Positions 33,437-43,420 of a DNA stretch of 64,000 nucleotides are shown here, in pieces; position 1 is the stretch's first letter; every line of letters starts with the position of its first letter. Both the position numbers and the translations under genes were made by a program. A model generated the notes under the pieces. That model saw only the letters and a program-made list of their open reading frames with translations. It ran no database searches and was not told where the DNA came from. Origin of the DNA: Saccharopolyspora dendranthemae (GTDB taxonomy: Bacteria; Actinomycetota; Actinomycetes; Mycobacteriales; Pseudonocardiaceae). The stretch covers positions 124,001 through 188,000 of the forward strand of contig NZ_VIWX01000003.1 of the NCBI RefSeq assembly GCF_007829955.1, read 5' to 3'.

Positions 33437-33821
33437 GCCGCGTCCCCGGCTGATCAGCCGGGAACTGCTGCTCTACACGGTGATCGGCGGCAGCGGCGTG
33501 CTGCTGGACTACCTGCTGTTCCTGGTGCTGTTCAACTACGTCGGGATGCACCACCAGCTGGCCAACGTGCTGAGCACGACAGCCGGGATCACCAACAACT
33601 TCGTGCTCAACTCGCTGTTCAACTTCCGCAAGACGGACCGGATCGTGGTGCGGTTCCTGCGGTTCTACGCTGTGGGCATCGCCGGGATCGTGCTGACGTT
33701 CCTGCTGCTGGCGGTGTTCTCCACGGGGATCGGGATCGACGCGAACCTGGTCAAGCTCGCCAGCCTCCCGGTGGTCCTGCTGTTCCAGTACACGATCAAC
33801 AAGAGGTGGAGTTTCGGATGA
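33423..33821 (+). CDS. GtrA family flippase-like membrane protein (second)
   Basis: The 132-residue protein has four membrane helices and the GtrA pattern LLLYTVIGGSGVLLDYLLFLVLF, NVLSTTAGITNNFVLNSLFNF and LPVVLLFQYTINKRWSF. Its start lies inside the end of the GT2 gene (14-base overlap) and its stop overlaps the next start (ATGA). GtrA plus GtrB together make and flip bactoprenol-linked sugars in O-antigen modification systems, and the same pairing here implies a lipid-linked sugar used by an external GT-C enzyme. Confidence 0.88.
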   Translation: MTKIEPRPRLISRELLLYTVIGGSGVLLDYLLFLVLFNYVGMHHQLANVLSTTAGITNNFVLNSLFNFRKTDRIVVRFLRFYAVGIAGIVLTFLLLAVFSTGIGIDANLVKLASLPVVLLFQYTINKRWSFG

Positions 33822-35080
33822 GAGTGGGGATCGTCGGCGCCGGCGCCACCGGGCTGACCGCGGCCTTCGACGCGGTGCGCGCCGGACACGACGTGACGGT
33901 GCTGGAGGCCTCCGCCGAGCTCGGCGGGCTCGCGGCGTCGCTCGAGGTCGGTGGCACCCCGCTGGAGCGCTTCTACCACCACAGCTTCCGCAGCGACGAG
34001 GCGATGATCGAGCTCATCGACGACCTCGGGCTCAGCGACAAGCTGCGGTTCCACAAGCCGACCACCGGCGTCTACTTCAAGGGCGAGCTGCACGACTTCG
34101 GCACCCCGCTGGAGATGCTGAAGTTCCCCGAGTTCTCGATGCTCGACCGGTTGCGGTTCGGCGCGTCGGCCGCGGCGCTGAAGGTGATCCGCGACGGCTC
34201 CCGGTTCAACGGGGTCCGCGCACTGGACTGGATGCGGCGCTGGGCGGGCAAGAACGTCACGGCGACGATCTGGGAACCGCTGCTGCAGGGCAAGTTCGGC
34301 GAGCACGCCGAGGAGATCTCGATGGCGTGGCTGTGGGCCAGGATCCACTGCCGCACCTTCGAACTCGGCTACGTCCACGGCGGTTTCGACCAGGTCTACC
34401 GCGCGCTGACCGAGGCGGTCACCGAGCGCGGCGGGAAGATCGAGTTCACCAAGCCGGTCTCGTCCATCACCCAGCCCTCGGAGTCGGTGCTGGTGGGAGC
34501 CTCGGACGGCAGCACCTACGAGTTCGACCACCTCATCGTCACGGTCCCGCAGCCCGCCTTCGCCAAGGCCGCCGACATCGAGTCCGACGACGTGCTCTGG
34601 CGCAACCAGTACCTGGGCGCGACCTGCTTCATCCTCGAGGTGGACCGCAGCGTCATCCCCCACTACTGGCTCAACATCAACGACCCGGAGTTCCCGTTCC
34701 TGGCGGTCGTCGAGCACACGAACATGGTCGACCGGCAGGAGTACCACGGGAACCACATCGTCTACGTGGGCAACTACGTTCCGCGCGATGACTGGCGGTT
34801 CACCACCGACCCGGCCGAGCTGCTGCAGGCGTACGTCCCGTGGCTCAAGCGGCTCAACCCGGAGTTCGACGAGTCCTGGATCAAGAACTGGCACTTCTCC
34901 AAGGCCGGTTTCGCCCAGCCCATCGTCACCCCGACCTACCGGTCGCTCATCCCGCCGCACAAGACGCACATGCCGGGCGTCACCCTGGCCACGATGTCCC
35001 AGATCTACCCCCAGGACCGCGGCCAGTCCTACGCCATCGCCATGGCCCACCAGATCACCGAAAGCCTCGGACTCCGCTGA
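33818..35080 (+). CDS. FAD-dependent amine oxidase/protoporphyrinogen-oxidase-like protein
   Basis: The 420-residue flavoprotein has GAGATG (7-12) in the first strand-turn-helix, VLEASAELGGLAASLEVGGTPLERFYHHSF (about 32-61) as the second FAD motif and a C-terminal FAD segment with PQDRGQSYAIAMAHQI. It belongs to the COG1232/NAD(P)-binding family found in polysaccharide clusters; relatives include UDP-galactopyranose mutase and desaturases. The reaction is unknown, but coupling to GtrB and GtrA genes by ATGA overlap suggests that it modifies the same lipid-linked sugar. The start ATG 33818 is preferred over a GTG 12 bases upstream. Confidence 0.82.
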   Translation: MRVGIVGAGATGLTAAFDAVRAGHDVTVLEASAELGGLAASLEVGGTPLERFYHHSFRSDEAMIELIDDLGLSDKLRFHKPTTGVYFKGELHDFGTPLEMLKFPEFSMLDRLRFGASAAALKVIRDGSRFNGVRALDWMRRWAGKNVTATIWEPLLQGKFGEHAEEISMAWLWARIHCRTFELGYVHGGFDQVYRALTEAVTERGGKIEFTKPVSSITQPSESVLVGASDGSTYEFDHLIVTVPQPAFAKAADIESDDVLWRNQYLGATCFILEVDRSVIPHYWLNINDPEFPFLAVVEHTNMVDRQEYHGNHIVYVGNYVPRDDWRFTTDPAELLQAYVPWLKRLNPEFDESWIKNWHFSKAGFAQPIVTPTYRSLIPPHKTHMPGVTLATMSQIYPQDRGQSYAIAMAHQITESLGLR

Positions 35081-35098
35081 GGCTCTCGTTTTCGTGTG

Positions 35099-35136
35099 GG
35101 GGTGGGGGAAGTTCTCATGAGAACTTCCCCCACCCC
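35099..35136. repeat. Palindrome family A, copy 3: perfect 38-base palindrome
   Basis: Each arm is 19 bases (GGGGTGGGGGAAGTTCTCA and its exact complement). Relative to copy 2 both arms change together (TTTTCA to TTCTCA; TGAAAA to TGAGAA), which keeps pairing. It lies 18 bases after the stop at 35080 and 47 bases before the minus-strand stop at 35184. Confidence 0.9.
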
Positions 35137-35183
35137 GTACGGGACCACACTCCGGTACTCGAACTTCGAGGTAGCGCCCCGGG

Positions 35184-36758
35184 TCAGGACTCGTCGAGGC
35201 CCGGGGTGCCATCGTGGATGGTGAACGTGGCGAGGTCGTGCACCGGGGCTCCGGGCTTGGAGACCTGCGGCAGGACCTTGTAGGTCGCCGTCATCTCCGT
35301 CTCGGTGATCTTGGTGGAGATGTAACCGCGCTGGTTGTTGTAGAGGCGGACGTGCGGGTTCTCGGCCAGGTAGGCCTTCTCCTTCTCCGTCAGCTCAGCC
35401 GAACCGTCGCCGCCGCTGGTGATGGAGGTGGCGGTGAGCTCCGTGGCCACGACGTCCTCACCATCGCGGACCTCGTTCGCCCAGTGGGTGTGGACGTCGC
35501 CGGTCAGGACGACCGGGTTGCGCGTGCGCGCCTGCTTCCAGCCCCGGATGACCCGCTGCCGCGAGCCGACGTAGCCGTCCCAGGCATCCGGGTTGAAGGC
35601 CCTCTCCTGGCCATTGAGGTAGTCGATCTCGGCGAACATGACCTGCTGCCCCAGCACGTCCCAGCGCGCCCGCGAGGAGCGCAGGCCCTGCAGCAGCCAG
35701 CGCTCCTGCTCGGCGCCGGTGAGGCTGCGCGCTGGGTCCAGCCGTGCCGGGTCCTGGGTCGGGAACTCGTCGTTGCCGACCTGGTCGTCCCGGTACTGGC
35801 GGGTGTCGAGCATGTGGAAGGTGGCCAGCGAACCCCACTCGATCCGCCGGAACAGCCGCAGGTCGATGCCCTGCGGGAGCTGGGCGCGGCGGAGCGGCAT
35901 GTTCTCGTAGTAGGCCTTGAACGCGGCCGCGCGGCGCTCCCGGAAGTGGGGCTGCGGCTCGTCCGGGTGCTCGTAGACCTCGTCCGCCCAGTTGTTGTCC
36001 ACCTCGTGGTCGTCCCAGACCACCACCCACGGGGCCGCGGCGTGCGCGTGCTGCAGGTCGGCGTCCGTCTTGTACTGGGCGTGCCGCTGCCGGTAGTGGG
36101 CCAGCGTCTCGGTCTCCGGACCGGCGTGGTCGCGGACGTTGCCGCCCGGGATCTCGTAGTCGCCCGCCTGGTACTCGTACTGGTAGTCGCCCAGGTGCAG
36201 GACCAGGTCCGGACGCTCGTCGCCGAGGTGGCGGTAGGCGGTGAAGTAACCGTGCTCGTACTGGGCGCAGGAGGCGAAGGCCATCGACAGCTCGCCCATC
36301 GTGCCCGGCAGCGGAGCCGTCCGGGTGCGCCCGGCCGGCGAGACCGAGCCCTCCGCGCGGAACCGGTAGAAGTAGTCGCGCCCAGGGCGCAGGCCCTCCA
36401 GCTCGACGTGCACGCTGTGGCCCATCTCGGGTGCCGCCTGCGCCTCACCGCGCCGCACGACGCGGGTGAACCTCTCGTCCTCGGCGACCTCCCACTGCAC
36501 CGGGATGGTCTTGGCAGGCATGCCGCCGGAACCGTCCTCGGCGAGCGGGTCGGCGGCCAGGCGCGTCCACAGCACGAAACCGTTCGGCAGCGGATCACCG
36601 GAGGCCACGCCGAGGGTGAACACCTCACCTCGCCGGGTCGCGCCGGCGCCCGGCAGCGACAGCGCGGAAGGGGCGGCGGCGACGGTCAGCGCGGCCGCAC
36701 CGGCAGCGCCACCGATCAGCACGCCGCGGCGGGAGAACAGCGAATCGGACTTGTCCAT
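35184..36758 (-). CDS. phoD: PhoD-type alkaline phosphatase, Tat-exported
   Basis: The 524-residue protein begins MDKSDSLFSRRGVLIGGAAGAAALTVA, a twin-arginine signal. An N-terminal Fn3-like PhoD_N domain (about 45-150) precedes the metallophosphatase domain. Metal-binding motifs include HLGDYQYEYQAGDY, VVWDDHEVDNNW and TGDVHTHWANE. PhoD enzymes use Ca/Fe to cleave phosphodiesters and monoesters outside the cell and are usually induced by phosphate shortage; no Pho box was checked beyond eye inspection. ATG 36758 is used because it places the Tat motif at the N-terminus, with GGAGG upstream; a longer frame from 36821 adds 21 residues. Confidence 0.92.
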   Translation of the reverse strand: MDKSDSLFSRRGVLIGGAAGAAALTVAAAPSALSLPGAGATRRGEVFTLGVASGDPLPNGFVLWTRLAADPLAEDGSGGMPAKTIPVQWEVAEDERFTRVVRRGEAQAAPEMGHSVHVELEGLRPGRDYFYRFRAEGSVSPAGRTRTAPLPGTMGELSMAFASCAQYEHGYFTAYRHLGDERPDLVLHLGDYQYEYQAGDYEIPGGNVRDHAGPETETLAHYRQRHAQYKTDADLQHAHAAAPWVVVWDDHEVDNNWADEVYEHPDEPQPHFRERRAAAFKAYYENMPLRRAQLPQGIDLRLFRRIEWGSLATFHMLDTRQYRDDQVGNDEFPTQDPARLDPARSLTGAEQERWLLQGLRSSRARWDVLGQQVMFAEIDYLNGQERAFNPDAWDGYVGSRQRVIRGWKQARTRNPVVLTGDVHTHWANEVRDGEDVVATELTATSITSGGDGSAELTEKEKAYLAENPHVRLYNNQRGYISTKITETEMTATYKVLPQVSKPGAPVHDLATFTIHDGTPGLDES

Positions 36759-36855
36759 CGGGGTCGGTCCTCCATCGGGTTCGGGAACGACGACCACTCT
36801 CACCGGCCCGGATGAACGCACCGGTGATCGACCGTGAACACAGCGTGCCGAACGA

Positions 36856-36891
36856 CGAAGTCCCCGGCCACAGGAGTGACCGGGGACTTCG
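36856..36891 (-). terminator. Terminator of the glf-glfT2-PAP2-ubiA operon
   Basis: CGAAGTCCCCGG (36856-36867) pairs with CCGGGGACTTCG (36880-36891) around a 12-base loop, 12 bases beyond the ubiA stop on the minus strand. Confidence 0.8.
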
Positions 36892-36903
36892 ACGAAACGC
36901 TGC

Positions 36904-38013
36904 TTACAGGTAGAACGCCAGGAAGAGGCAACCGGCGAGGATCACGCCGAGCACCATCAGGACCTTGTCCTTGAGGACCACTTCCTCCGGCTCACCGGCG
37001 ACGCCCTTGTCGATGTCCACCGCGTACCGCAGGATCGCGATCACCATCGGCACGATGGAGATCAGGCCCCAGCGCGACATCTCGAACTCGCGGATGTCGT
37101 AGGCCCACAGCGAGTAGGTCATGATCGTGATCGCAGCCGCGATGGCCCACACGAACCGCAGGTACGACGGCGAGTACGCCTTCAGCGACTTGCGGATCTT
37201 CGCGCCGGTCTCAGCCGCCAGCTTCACCTCGGCGTAGCGCTTGCCCGCCACCATGAACAGCGAGCCGAACGCCACGATCAGGTAGAACCACTGGGTGATC
37301 ACCAGGTTCGCCGCCGCACCACCGGCGATGGCGCGCAGCAGGAACCCGGAGGCCACGATGCACAGGTCGATCACCGGCTGGTGCTTGAGACCGAAGCAGT
37401 AGCCCAGCTGCACCGCGATGTAGAGCGCCATCACCGCCAGCAGCTGCATGCTCGTCAGACCCGAGATCAGCAGCGAGCCGCCCAGCAGCAGCACGCACAC
37501 CACGTAGGCGATCGGCACCGGGATCAGGCCGGCCGCGATCGGGCGGTTGCGCTTGGTCGGGTGCTGCCGGTCCGCCTCGACGTCGATCGCGTCGTTGACG
37601 AAGTAGATGCCCGAAGCGGCCATCGAGAACACCACGAACGCGATCACCGCGTCGAGCAGGATGGCCGGGTCCAGGATCGCGCCCGCCGCGAACGGCACGG
37701 CCAGCACCAGGACGTTCTTCACCCACTGCTTGGGGCGAAGCTCCTTGACCAGACCGGTCAGCAGACCGGCAGGCGTTCCCGCCTTCGAGGTCACCTTCGC
37801 GTGGTAGGCGTCCGACGACTTGTCCTTCTCGTCGTTGGTCTTCTCCGGCTCCGCCTCCAGCACCTCGTCGCCGAACTCGGCGCCGATGGTCCCTTCCGCG
37901 TCAGCCTCCACCTCGGCCTTCTTCGAGGCACTGGTGTCCTCAGAGGCCTTCTTCGCCTCGACCGCCTCGGCGGCGTCGGCCACGTCGGCCGAAGCTTGCT
38001 TGTTGTCAGGCAC
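36904..38013 (-). CDS. ubiA: Decaprenyl-phosphate phosphoribosyltransferase (DPPR synthase, UbiA family)
   Basis: Residues about 80-369 are a UbiA prenyltransferase domain with nine helices. It carries the first Asp motif NDAIDVEADRQHP, then GLKHQPVIDLCIVASGFLLRAIAGG. This matches Rv3806c, which joins phosphoribosyl pyrophosphate to decaprenyl phosphate, the first step to decaprenyl-phosphoarabinose. The first 75 residues are an added, highly charged and presumably disordered cytoplasmic tail rich in Ala, Glu, Asp and Lys, not present in the mycobacterial enzyme (about 302 residues). The start GTG overlaps the PAP2 stop by 8 bases. Confidence 0.92.
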   Translation of the reverse strand: MPDNKQASADVADAAEAVEAKKASEDTSASKKAEVEADAEGTIGAEFGDEVLEAEPEKTNDEKDKSSDAYHAKVTSKAGTPAGLLTGLVKELRPKQWVKNVLVLAVPFAAGAILDPAILLDAVIAFVVFSMAASGIYFVNDAIDVEADRQHPTKRNRPIAAGLIPVPIAYVVCVLLLGGSLLISGLTSMQLLAVMALYIAVQLGYCFGLKHQPVIDLCIVASGFLLRAIAGGAAANLVITQWFYLIVAFGSLFMVAGKRYAEVKLAAETGAKIRKSLKAYSPSYLRFVWAIAAAITIMTYSLWAYDIREFEMSRWGLISIVPMVIAILRYAVDIDKGVAGEPEEVVLKDKVLMVLGVILAGCLFLAFYL

Positions 38014-38578
38014 GGTTCCTCCGCCGTCTCATGAACCGCCGGGTGACCAGCGCAACGGCACCGCCGAGCGCCGAACCGGCGACCACATCGCTCGGGTAAT
38101 GAACCCCCAGGACAAGACGGCTGACCATCATGGGCGGCACCAATGCCGGGGTCAGCTTCTTGCCGGTCAACCCGCCGTAGAGCACCGCGGCGGCCGTCGT
38201 GGACGTCGCGTGCGAGGACGGGAAGCTCAGCTGGCTCGGCGTACCGACCAGCACCTGGATCTCGGGGTCTTTCGGGCGCGGGCGGCGGACCACCCGCTTG
38301 ACCGCGATCGACGCCGCGTGCGCGGCAGCGACCCCGGCCGCGGCGGTGACCCACTCACCACGGCGCTTGCGGTCGACCAGCGCACCGACGGCGCCGATGG
38401 CCAGCCAGCCTGCGGCGTGCTCACCGAACAGCGACATCGCGTGCGCCGTCTTGACGACCGCGGGCTTGGCCAACGCGCCCTGCACCTTGCGCAGCGCGAT
38501 GGTCTCGGCCGTGACCTCCTCGTCGTGCTTGAGGTCGGTCACGTCCTCGGGGGCGATCAGCGTAGTCAGCTCTGCCAC
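38006..38578 (-). CDS. PAP2-family phosphatase (Rv3807c-like)
   Basis: The 190-residue membrane protein carries all three PAP2 motifs: KRVVRRPRP, PSSHATST and SRLVLGVHYPSD. Helices flank them and the C-terminus is Arg-rich (RRFMRRRRNRA). In mycobacteria the corresponding protein is the candidate 5-phosphate phosphatase that converts DPPR to decaprenyl-phosphoribose, the DprE1 substrate. Its place between glfT2 and ubiA fits this. GTG 38578, preceded by GGAGACGAA, is the likely start; TTG 38614, inside the end of glfT2, would add 12 residues. Confidence 0.88.
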   Translation of the reverse strand: MAELTTLIAPEDVTDLKHDEEVTAETIALRKVQGALAKPAVVKTAHAMSLFGEHAAGWLAIGAVGALVDRKRRGEWVTAAAGVAAAHAASIAVKRVVRRPRPKDPEIQVLVGTPSQLSFPSSHATSTTAAAVLYGGLTGKKLTPALVPPMMVSRLVLGVHYPSDVVAGSALGGAVALVTRRFMRRRRNRA

Positions 38579-38600
38579 TTCGTCTCCGGGAAAGTCGGCG

Positions 38601-40556
38601 TCATTGGGGATCAAAGACTTGCTTCCAGGACTCCGCGCTGGTCAGCTCCGGCAGCGCGGCGCGGTACTCCTCGCGGAGCCTCGCCCACTCCTGGCCGAGC
38701 CGCTTGTAGTTGGCCAGCGCCTCCAGGCCCAGCCGCCGGAACGTCTCCGGGTCGCGGCGGCGGAACGCCACACCGCTCCCGTCGGCGTTGGACACCGTGG
38801 CGCTGTCCAGGTTGCCCAGCAGGAACCAGCGCGCCGCAGCGGCCGGGACGTTGAGCTGAGGCCGGTCGGACGCCTCGTGCGACGGTTCCTTGAGGTTGTG
38901 CAGCAGCGCCTTGGACGCGCGCGCCGCGATCACCGCGGGGTTCACCGGCGGGTTGAGCATGCCCTCGGCCATGATCGGATCAGCGGTCGGCGGCGGGAAC
39001 TCCCGCGCCGACGGCAACGTCGTGGCGTCGGCGTAGTCCTTGCGCAGCTCGCGAACCTCGGGCAGCGCCGAGCGCAGGCTGTCGAACAGGCCCGACGGGC
39101 CCTTCATGAAGTCCTCGATGGCCTTCTGCTGGACCGCCACCGTGGAGTACTCCATCGACAGCAGGTGCCGCAGCGTGAGCTTGAGGCCCTGCTTGACGAT
39201 GTTGTTCTTGACCTCTTCCGGGCTGTGCAGCGCGGCCAGGATCAGCCGGTTGCGGGTGTGGAAGTAGGCGGTCCAGTCCGTGGCGTCGTTCTTGTCCGTC
39301 CACGGCATGTGCCAGATCGCGGCACCCGGCAGCGTCACCGTCGGGTAGCCGTGGCCGCCCGCGCGCAGCGAGTACTCCGAGTCGTCGTGCTTGATGAACA
39401 GCGGCAGCGGCAGCCCGGTGCGCTCGATGATCTCGCGCGGGAACAGGCACATCCACCAGCCGTTGTAGGTCGAGTGGATGCGCTGGTGCAGCTTCTTGGT
39501 CTTGCGCAGCGGCTTCTTGGCGAAGTCGTGGTCGGTGACCGCGCCCGGCGCCGCGCGCCAGATTCCCTGGCCGAGGTCGACGACCTCGCCCATGGTGTGC
39601 AGCCGCGAACGGGCCTGCAGGTTGAGCATCTGACCACCGACGATGACCGGCTGGGTGGCGGCGCGGGCGAAGGCGTTGGCCCGCAGCACGCCGTCCGGCT
39701 CCAGGGCGATGTCATCGTCGATGACCATCACCTGGGCGGCGGTGGAGTTGTGGATGCCCTCGTACATGACCCGGCCGAAACCGCCGGAACCGCCGAGGTT
39801 GTCCTGCTCAATGACGTGCAGCTTGTCGCCGATGGCCTTGGCGGCCTCGTCGAAGCCCTCGACCTCGTGGATCTTCTGCGGACCCTGGTCGGCCACGATG
39901 ACCCGCTCCACCACGGCCATGACCTGCGGGTCTTCCCCAAGGGTCTTCAGCGCCTCGATGCACTCCGAGGGCCGGATGGTGGTGGTACCGACGACGACCT
40001 GCTGCCGGGGCATCGGCTGTTCGGTGGTCCAGGCACCGTCGCTGATCTCCAGCTCGGCGTCGTTGGTGAACAGGTCGAACCAGATCCAGCCGCCGTCCTC
40101 GAAGGGCTGCAGCGAGACCTTGAACTCCAGCGCCGTCCAGTCCTCGCTGGACACCGGGGAGCCCTGCAGGTGAACGCTGTCGCCGTTGACCTTCGAGCGG
40201 TAGACGTCGAGCCGACCGGACCCCTTGACCTGCAGCCGCAGCACGACCTCTTCGATCTTGGTCCAACGCTTCCAGTAGCTGGCCGGGAAGGCGTTGAAGT
40301 AGGACGCGAGCGAGATCTTGCTGTGCGCGGGCAGACGCAGGTTGCGCCGGGAGACGACCGTCGCCGTGCTGGCCAGCGCTTCGGGCTCGTCGATGTAGAG
40401 CGGACGAACGTCCAGCGGGTCCTGGCCACGCGGGAACACGATCCGCTGCAGCACCTGCTCAGGCGCCACGTCCGAGGTCCCTGCGCGCACCGAAGTGACG
40501 TCGCTGAGCTTGCTCTCACCAGCGGCGTTGGGCTCTCGGGGGGTCCGGTCGGTCAC
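38601..40556 (-). CDS. glfT2: Galactofuranosyltransferase GlfT2 (galactan polymerase)
   Basis: The 651-residue enzyme has an N-terminal beta-sandwich (about 35-185), a GT-A domain with the metal site Asp280-282 (VIDDDIA), the catalytic-base region HDDSEY (390-395), His416 (WHMPW) and a C-terminal helical domain. This is the layout of Rv3808c, which polymerises the alternating beta-1,5/1,6 galactofuranan on the cytoplasmic face. Its GTG start lies 1 base after the glf stop, so the UDP-galactofuranose producer and user are co-transcribed. Confidence 0.96.
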   Translation of the reverse strand: MTDRTPREPNAAGESKLSDVTSVRAGTSDVAPEQVLQRIVFPRGQDPLDVRPLYIDEPEALASTATVVSRRNLRLPAHSKISLASYFNAFPASYWKRWTKIEEVVLRLQVKGSGRLDVYRSKVNGDSVHLQGSPVSSEDWTALEFKVSLQPFEDGGWIWFDLFTNDAELEISDGAWTTEQPMPRQQVVVGTTTIRPSECIEALKTLGEDPQVMAVVERVIVADQGPQKIHEVEGFDEAAKAIGDKLHVIEQDNLGGSGGFGRVMYEGIHNSTAAQVMVIDDDIALEPDGVLRANAFARAATQPVIVGGQMLNLQARSRLHTMGEVVDLGQGIWRAAPGAVTDHDFAKKPLRKTKKLHQRIHSTYNGWWMCLFPREIIERTGLPLPLFIKHDDSEYSLRAGGHGYPTVTLPGAAIWHMPWTDKNDATDWTAYFHTRNRLILAALHSPEEVKNNIVKQGLKLTLRHLLSMEYSTVAVQQKAIEDFMKGPSGLFDSLRSALPEVRELRKDYADATTLPSAREFPPPTADPIMAEGMLNPPVNPAVIAARASKALLHNLKEPSHEASDRPQLNVPAAAARWFLLGNLDSATVSNADGSGVAFRRRDPETFRRLGLEALANYKRLGQEWARLREEYRAALPELTSAESWKQVFDPQ

Positions 40557-40557
40557 G

Positions 40558-41805
<1,248 letters not shown>

Positions 41806-42046
41806 CTACATATGACCACGAAGAGTGTCGATATCGCTGCCGAAGACTGCCTCTTGCTCGCTGTCCAGGCAGTTCGTCACCCATCCGAGGTGATAGCCGC
41901 GACTATTCGTGGCTGTTAATACCCGTTAGGCGACGCTCCCGGCGCGTCGGACGACGACTACCATCACGCCGTACCGACGCGCCGGTGAAACCCCTTCACG
42001 CAGGTCCGAGACTCCGGGACGGGCGCGCAACGCTGGGTGGTGAGCT

Positions 42047-43288
42047 GTGGGGTCGACGCGCGCCCGTGACGGGCGTCACTTGCTGGTGGCGGCAATTCTG
42101 CTGGAGGTCCTGGCGGTCTGGTTCGTGCACTGGATCGACACCCGCGGCTACATGGACACCGAGATTTACCGGCTTGGTGCGCGCGCGTGGCTCAACGGTT
42201 ACCAGGTCTACGGCGACGACCTGACCCCGGAGAGCCCGGACTCCTCGACGTTGCCGTTCATCTACCCGCCGTTCGCCGCGCTGCTGTTCGTGCCGCTGAC
42301 CTGGATGTCCGAGACGTCCGCCGTGGTCGTGGTCGCGCTGTGCTCGCACCTGGCGATCCTGCTGACCTCCTACTCGCTGGCCCGCTCCTCGCGGCACGTC
42401 GCGCCGCACGCCGGCAAGATCGCCGTCGCCACCGCGCTGCTGCTGCCGTGGCTGACGCTGATCGAGCCCGCGCGCGACACCCTCAACTACGGCCAGATCA
42501 ACCTGGTGCTGATGGGTCTGGTCGCCGCCGACTGCCTGCTCCCGCGCACCCGGTGGCCGCGCGGGATGCTGGTCGGCATCGCCGCCGCGATCAAGCTGAC
42601 GCCGCTGGGCTTCCTGCTGTTCTTCCTGCTGCGCAGGGACTACCGGGCCATGGCGGTCTCCGCGGCCACCTTCGCCGCCACCGTGCTGCTCGGACTGCTG
42701 GCGGCGCCGCGCGACTCCGCGGACTGGTGGCTGGACAAGATGCTGTCCACCGGCGACTCGTTCGGCACCGTCTACGCGGGCAACCTGACGCTGCGCAGCC
42801 TGCTGGCCAAGCAGGAGCTGACCGGCTTCGCGCTGAACTCGCTGTGGATCGTCGGCTCGCTGCTGCTGCTCGCGCTGGTCGTGGTGGGCATCCGCTACGC
42901 GCTGAGCACCGCCGACCTGCCGCTGGCGCTGGTGCTCAACGCGGTGTGGATCCTGCTGGTCTCGCCGATCTCCTGGTCGCACCACTGGGTGTGGGCAGGT
43001 CCCGCGATCGCGCTGATGTTCATGATGGCGCTGCGCAACCGCTGGTACGGAATGATGATCGCGGTGGTGATCTCCGCGATCACGGTTCTGGCCGGGCCGC
43101 AGTGGTACCTGCCCAACACCGGGGATCGCGAACTGGACTGGACTTTCTCGCAGCAGATCGTGGGCAACGCCTACACGTTGATCGGGATCGGATTCCTGGT
43201 GTCCGCTGCGGTGGCCTACGCGCGATTCGGCAGGAGCCCGGTGAATTCCCCGGATTTCCCCAGCGGGTCTCTGATTCCGGGACGCTGA
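42047..43288 (+). CDS. GT87/DUF2029 polyprenol-dependent mannosyl/arabinosyltransferase (GT-C)
   Basis: The 413-residue protein has about ten membrane helices. An acidic pair lies in the first outer loop (DTRGYMDTEIYRLGARAWLNGYQVYGDDL), followed by FIYPPFAALLFVPL, NYGQINLVLMGLV and AAIKLTPLGFLLFFLLRRDYRA, the pattern of GT87 enzymes (PimE, AftC and related). These use polyprenyl-phosphate mannose or arabinose outside the membrane. The family cannot be split by eye into mannose or arabinose users. It stands beside the galactan genes, so AftC-like arabinan branching or lipomannan synthesis are both possible. Confidence 0.85.
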   Translation: MGSTRARDGRHLLVAAILLEVLAVWFVHWIDTRGYMDTEIYRLGARAWLNGYQVYGDDLTPESPDSSTLPFIYPPFAALLFVPLTWMSETSAVVVVALCSHLAILLTSYSLARSSRHVAPHAGKIAVATALLLPWLTLIEPARDTLNYGQINLVLMGLVAADCLLPRTRWPRGMLVGIAAAIKLTPLGFLLFFLLRRDYRAMAVSAATFAATVLLGLLAAPRDSADWWLDKMLSTGDSFGTVYAGNLTLRSLLAKQELTGFALNSLWIVGSLLLLALVVVGIRYALSTADLPLALVLNAVWILLVSPISWSHHWVWAGPAIALMFMMALRNRWYGMMIAVVISAITVLAGPQWYLPNTGDRELDWTFSQQIVGNAYTLIGIGFLVSAAVAYARFGRSPVNSPDFPSGSLIPGR

Positions 43289-43420
43289 ACACCTCCCGCG
43301 GAATCGGGCATAACGGAATTCCAGACGGCGAGTGATCGGTTCTGGACCCATACTCGTTCTTCGTCGCGAAGCGGGTGTCGACAAAGGACACCCGCCCTCA
43401 GCCGAAGCGAGGTATTGCCC

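Noticed and set aside
35099..35136. Transcription-factor operator instead of terminator
   Set aside because: It sits between two stop codons of convergent genes, not upstream of any start. An operator role is not excluded but is not supported by position.
36840..36903. Pho box upstream of phoD
   Set aside because: I could not find convincing direct repeats of a PhoP site by eye. The only structure there is the terminator of the ubiA operon.
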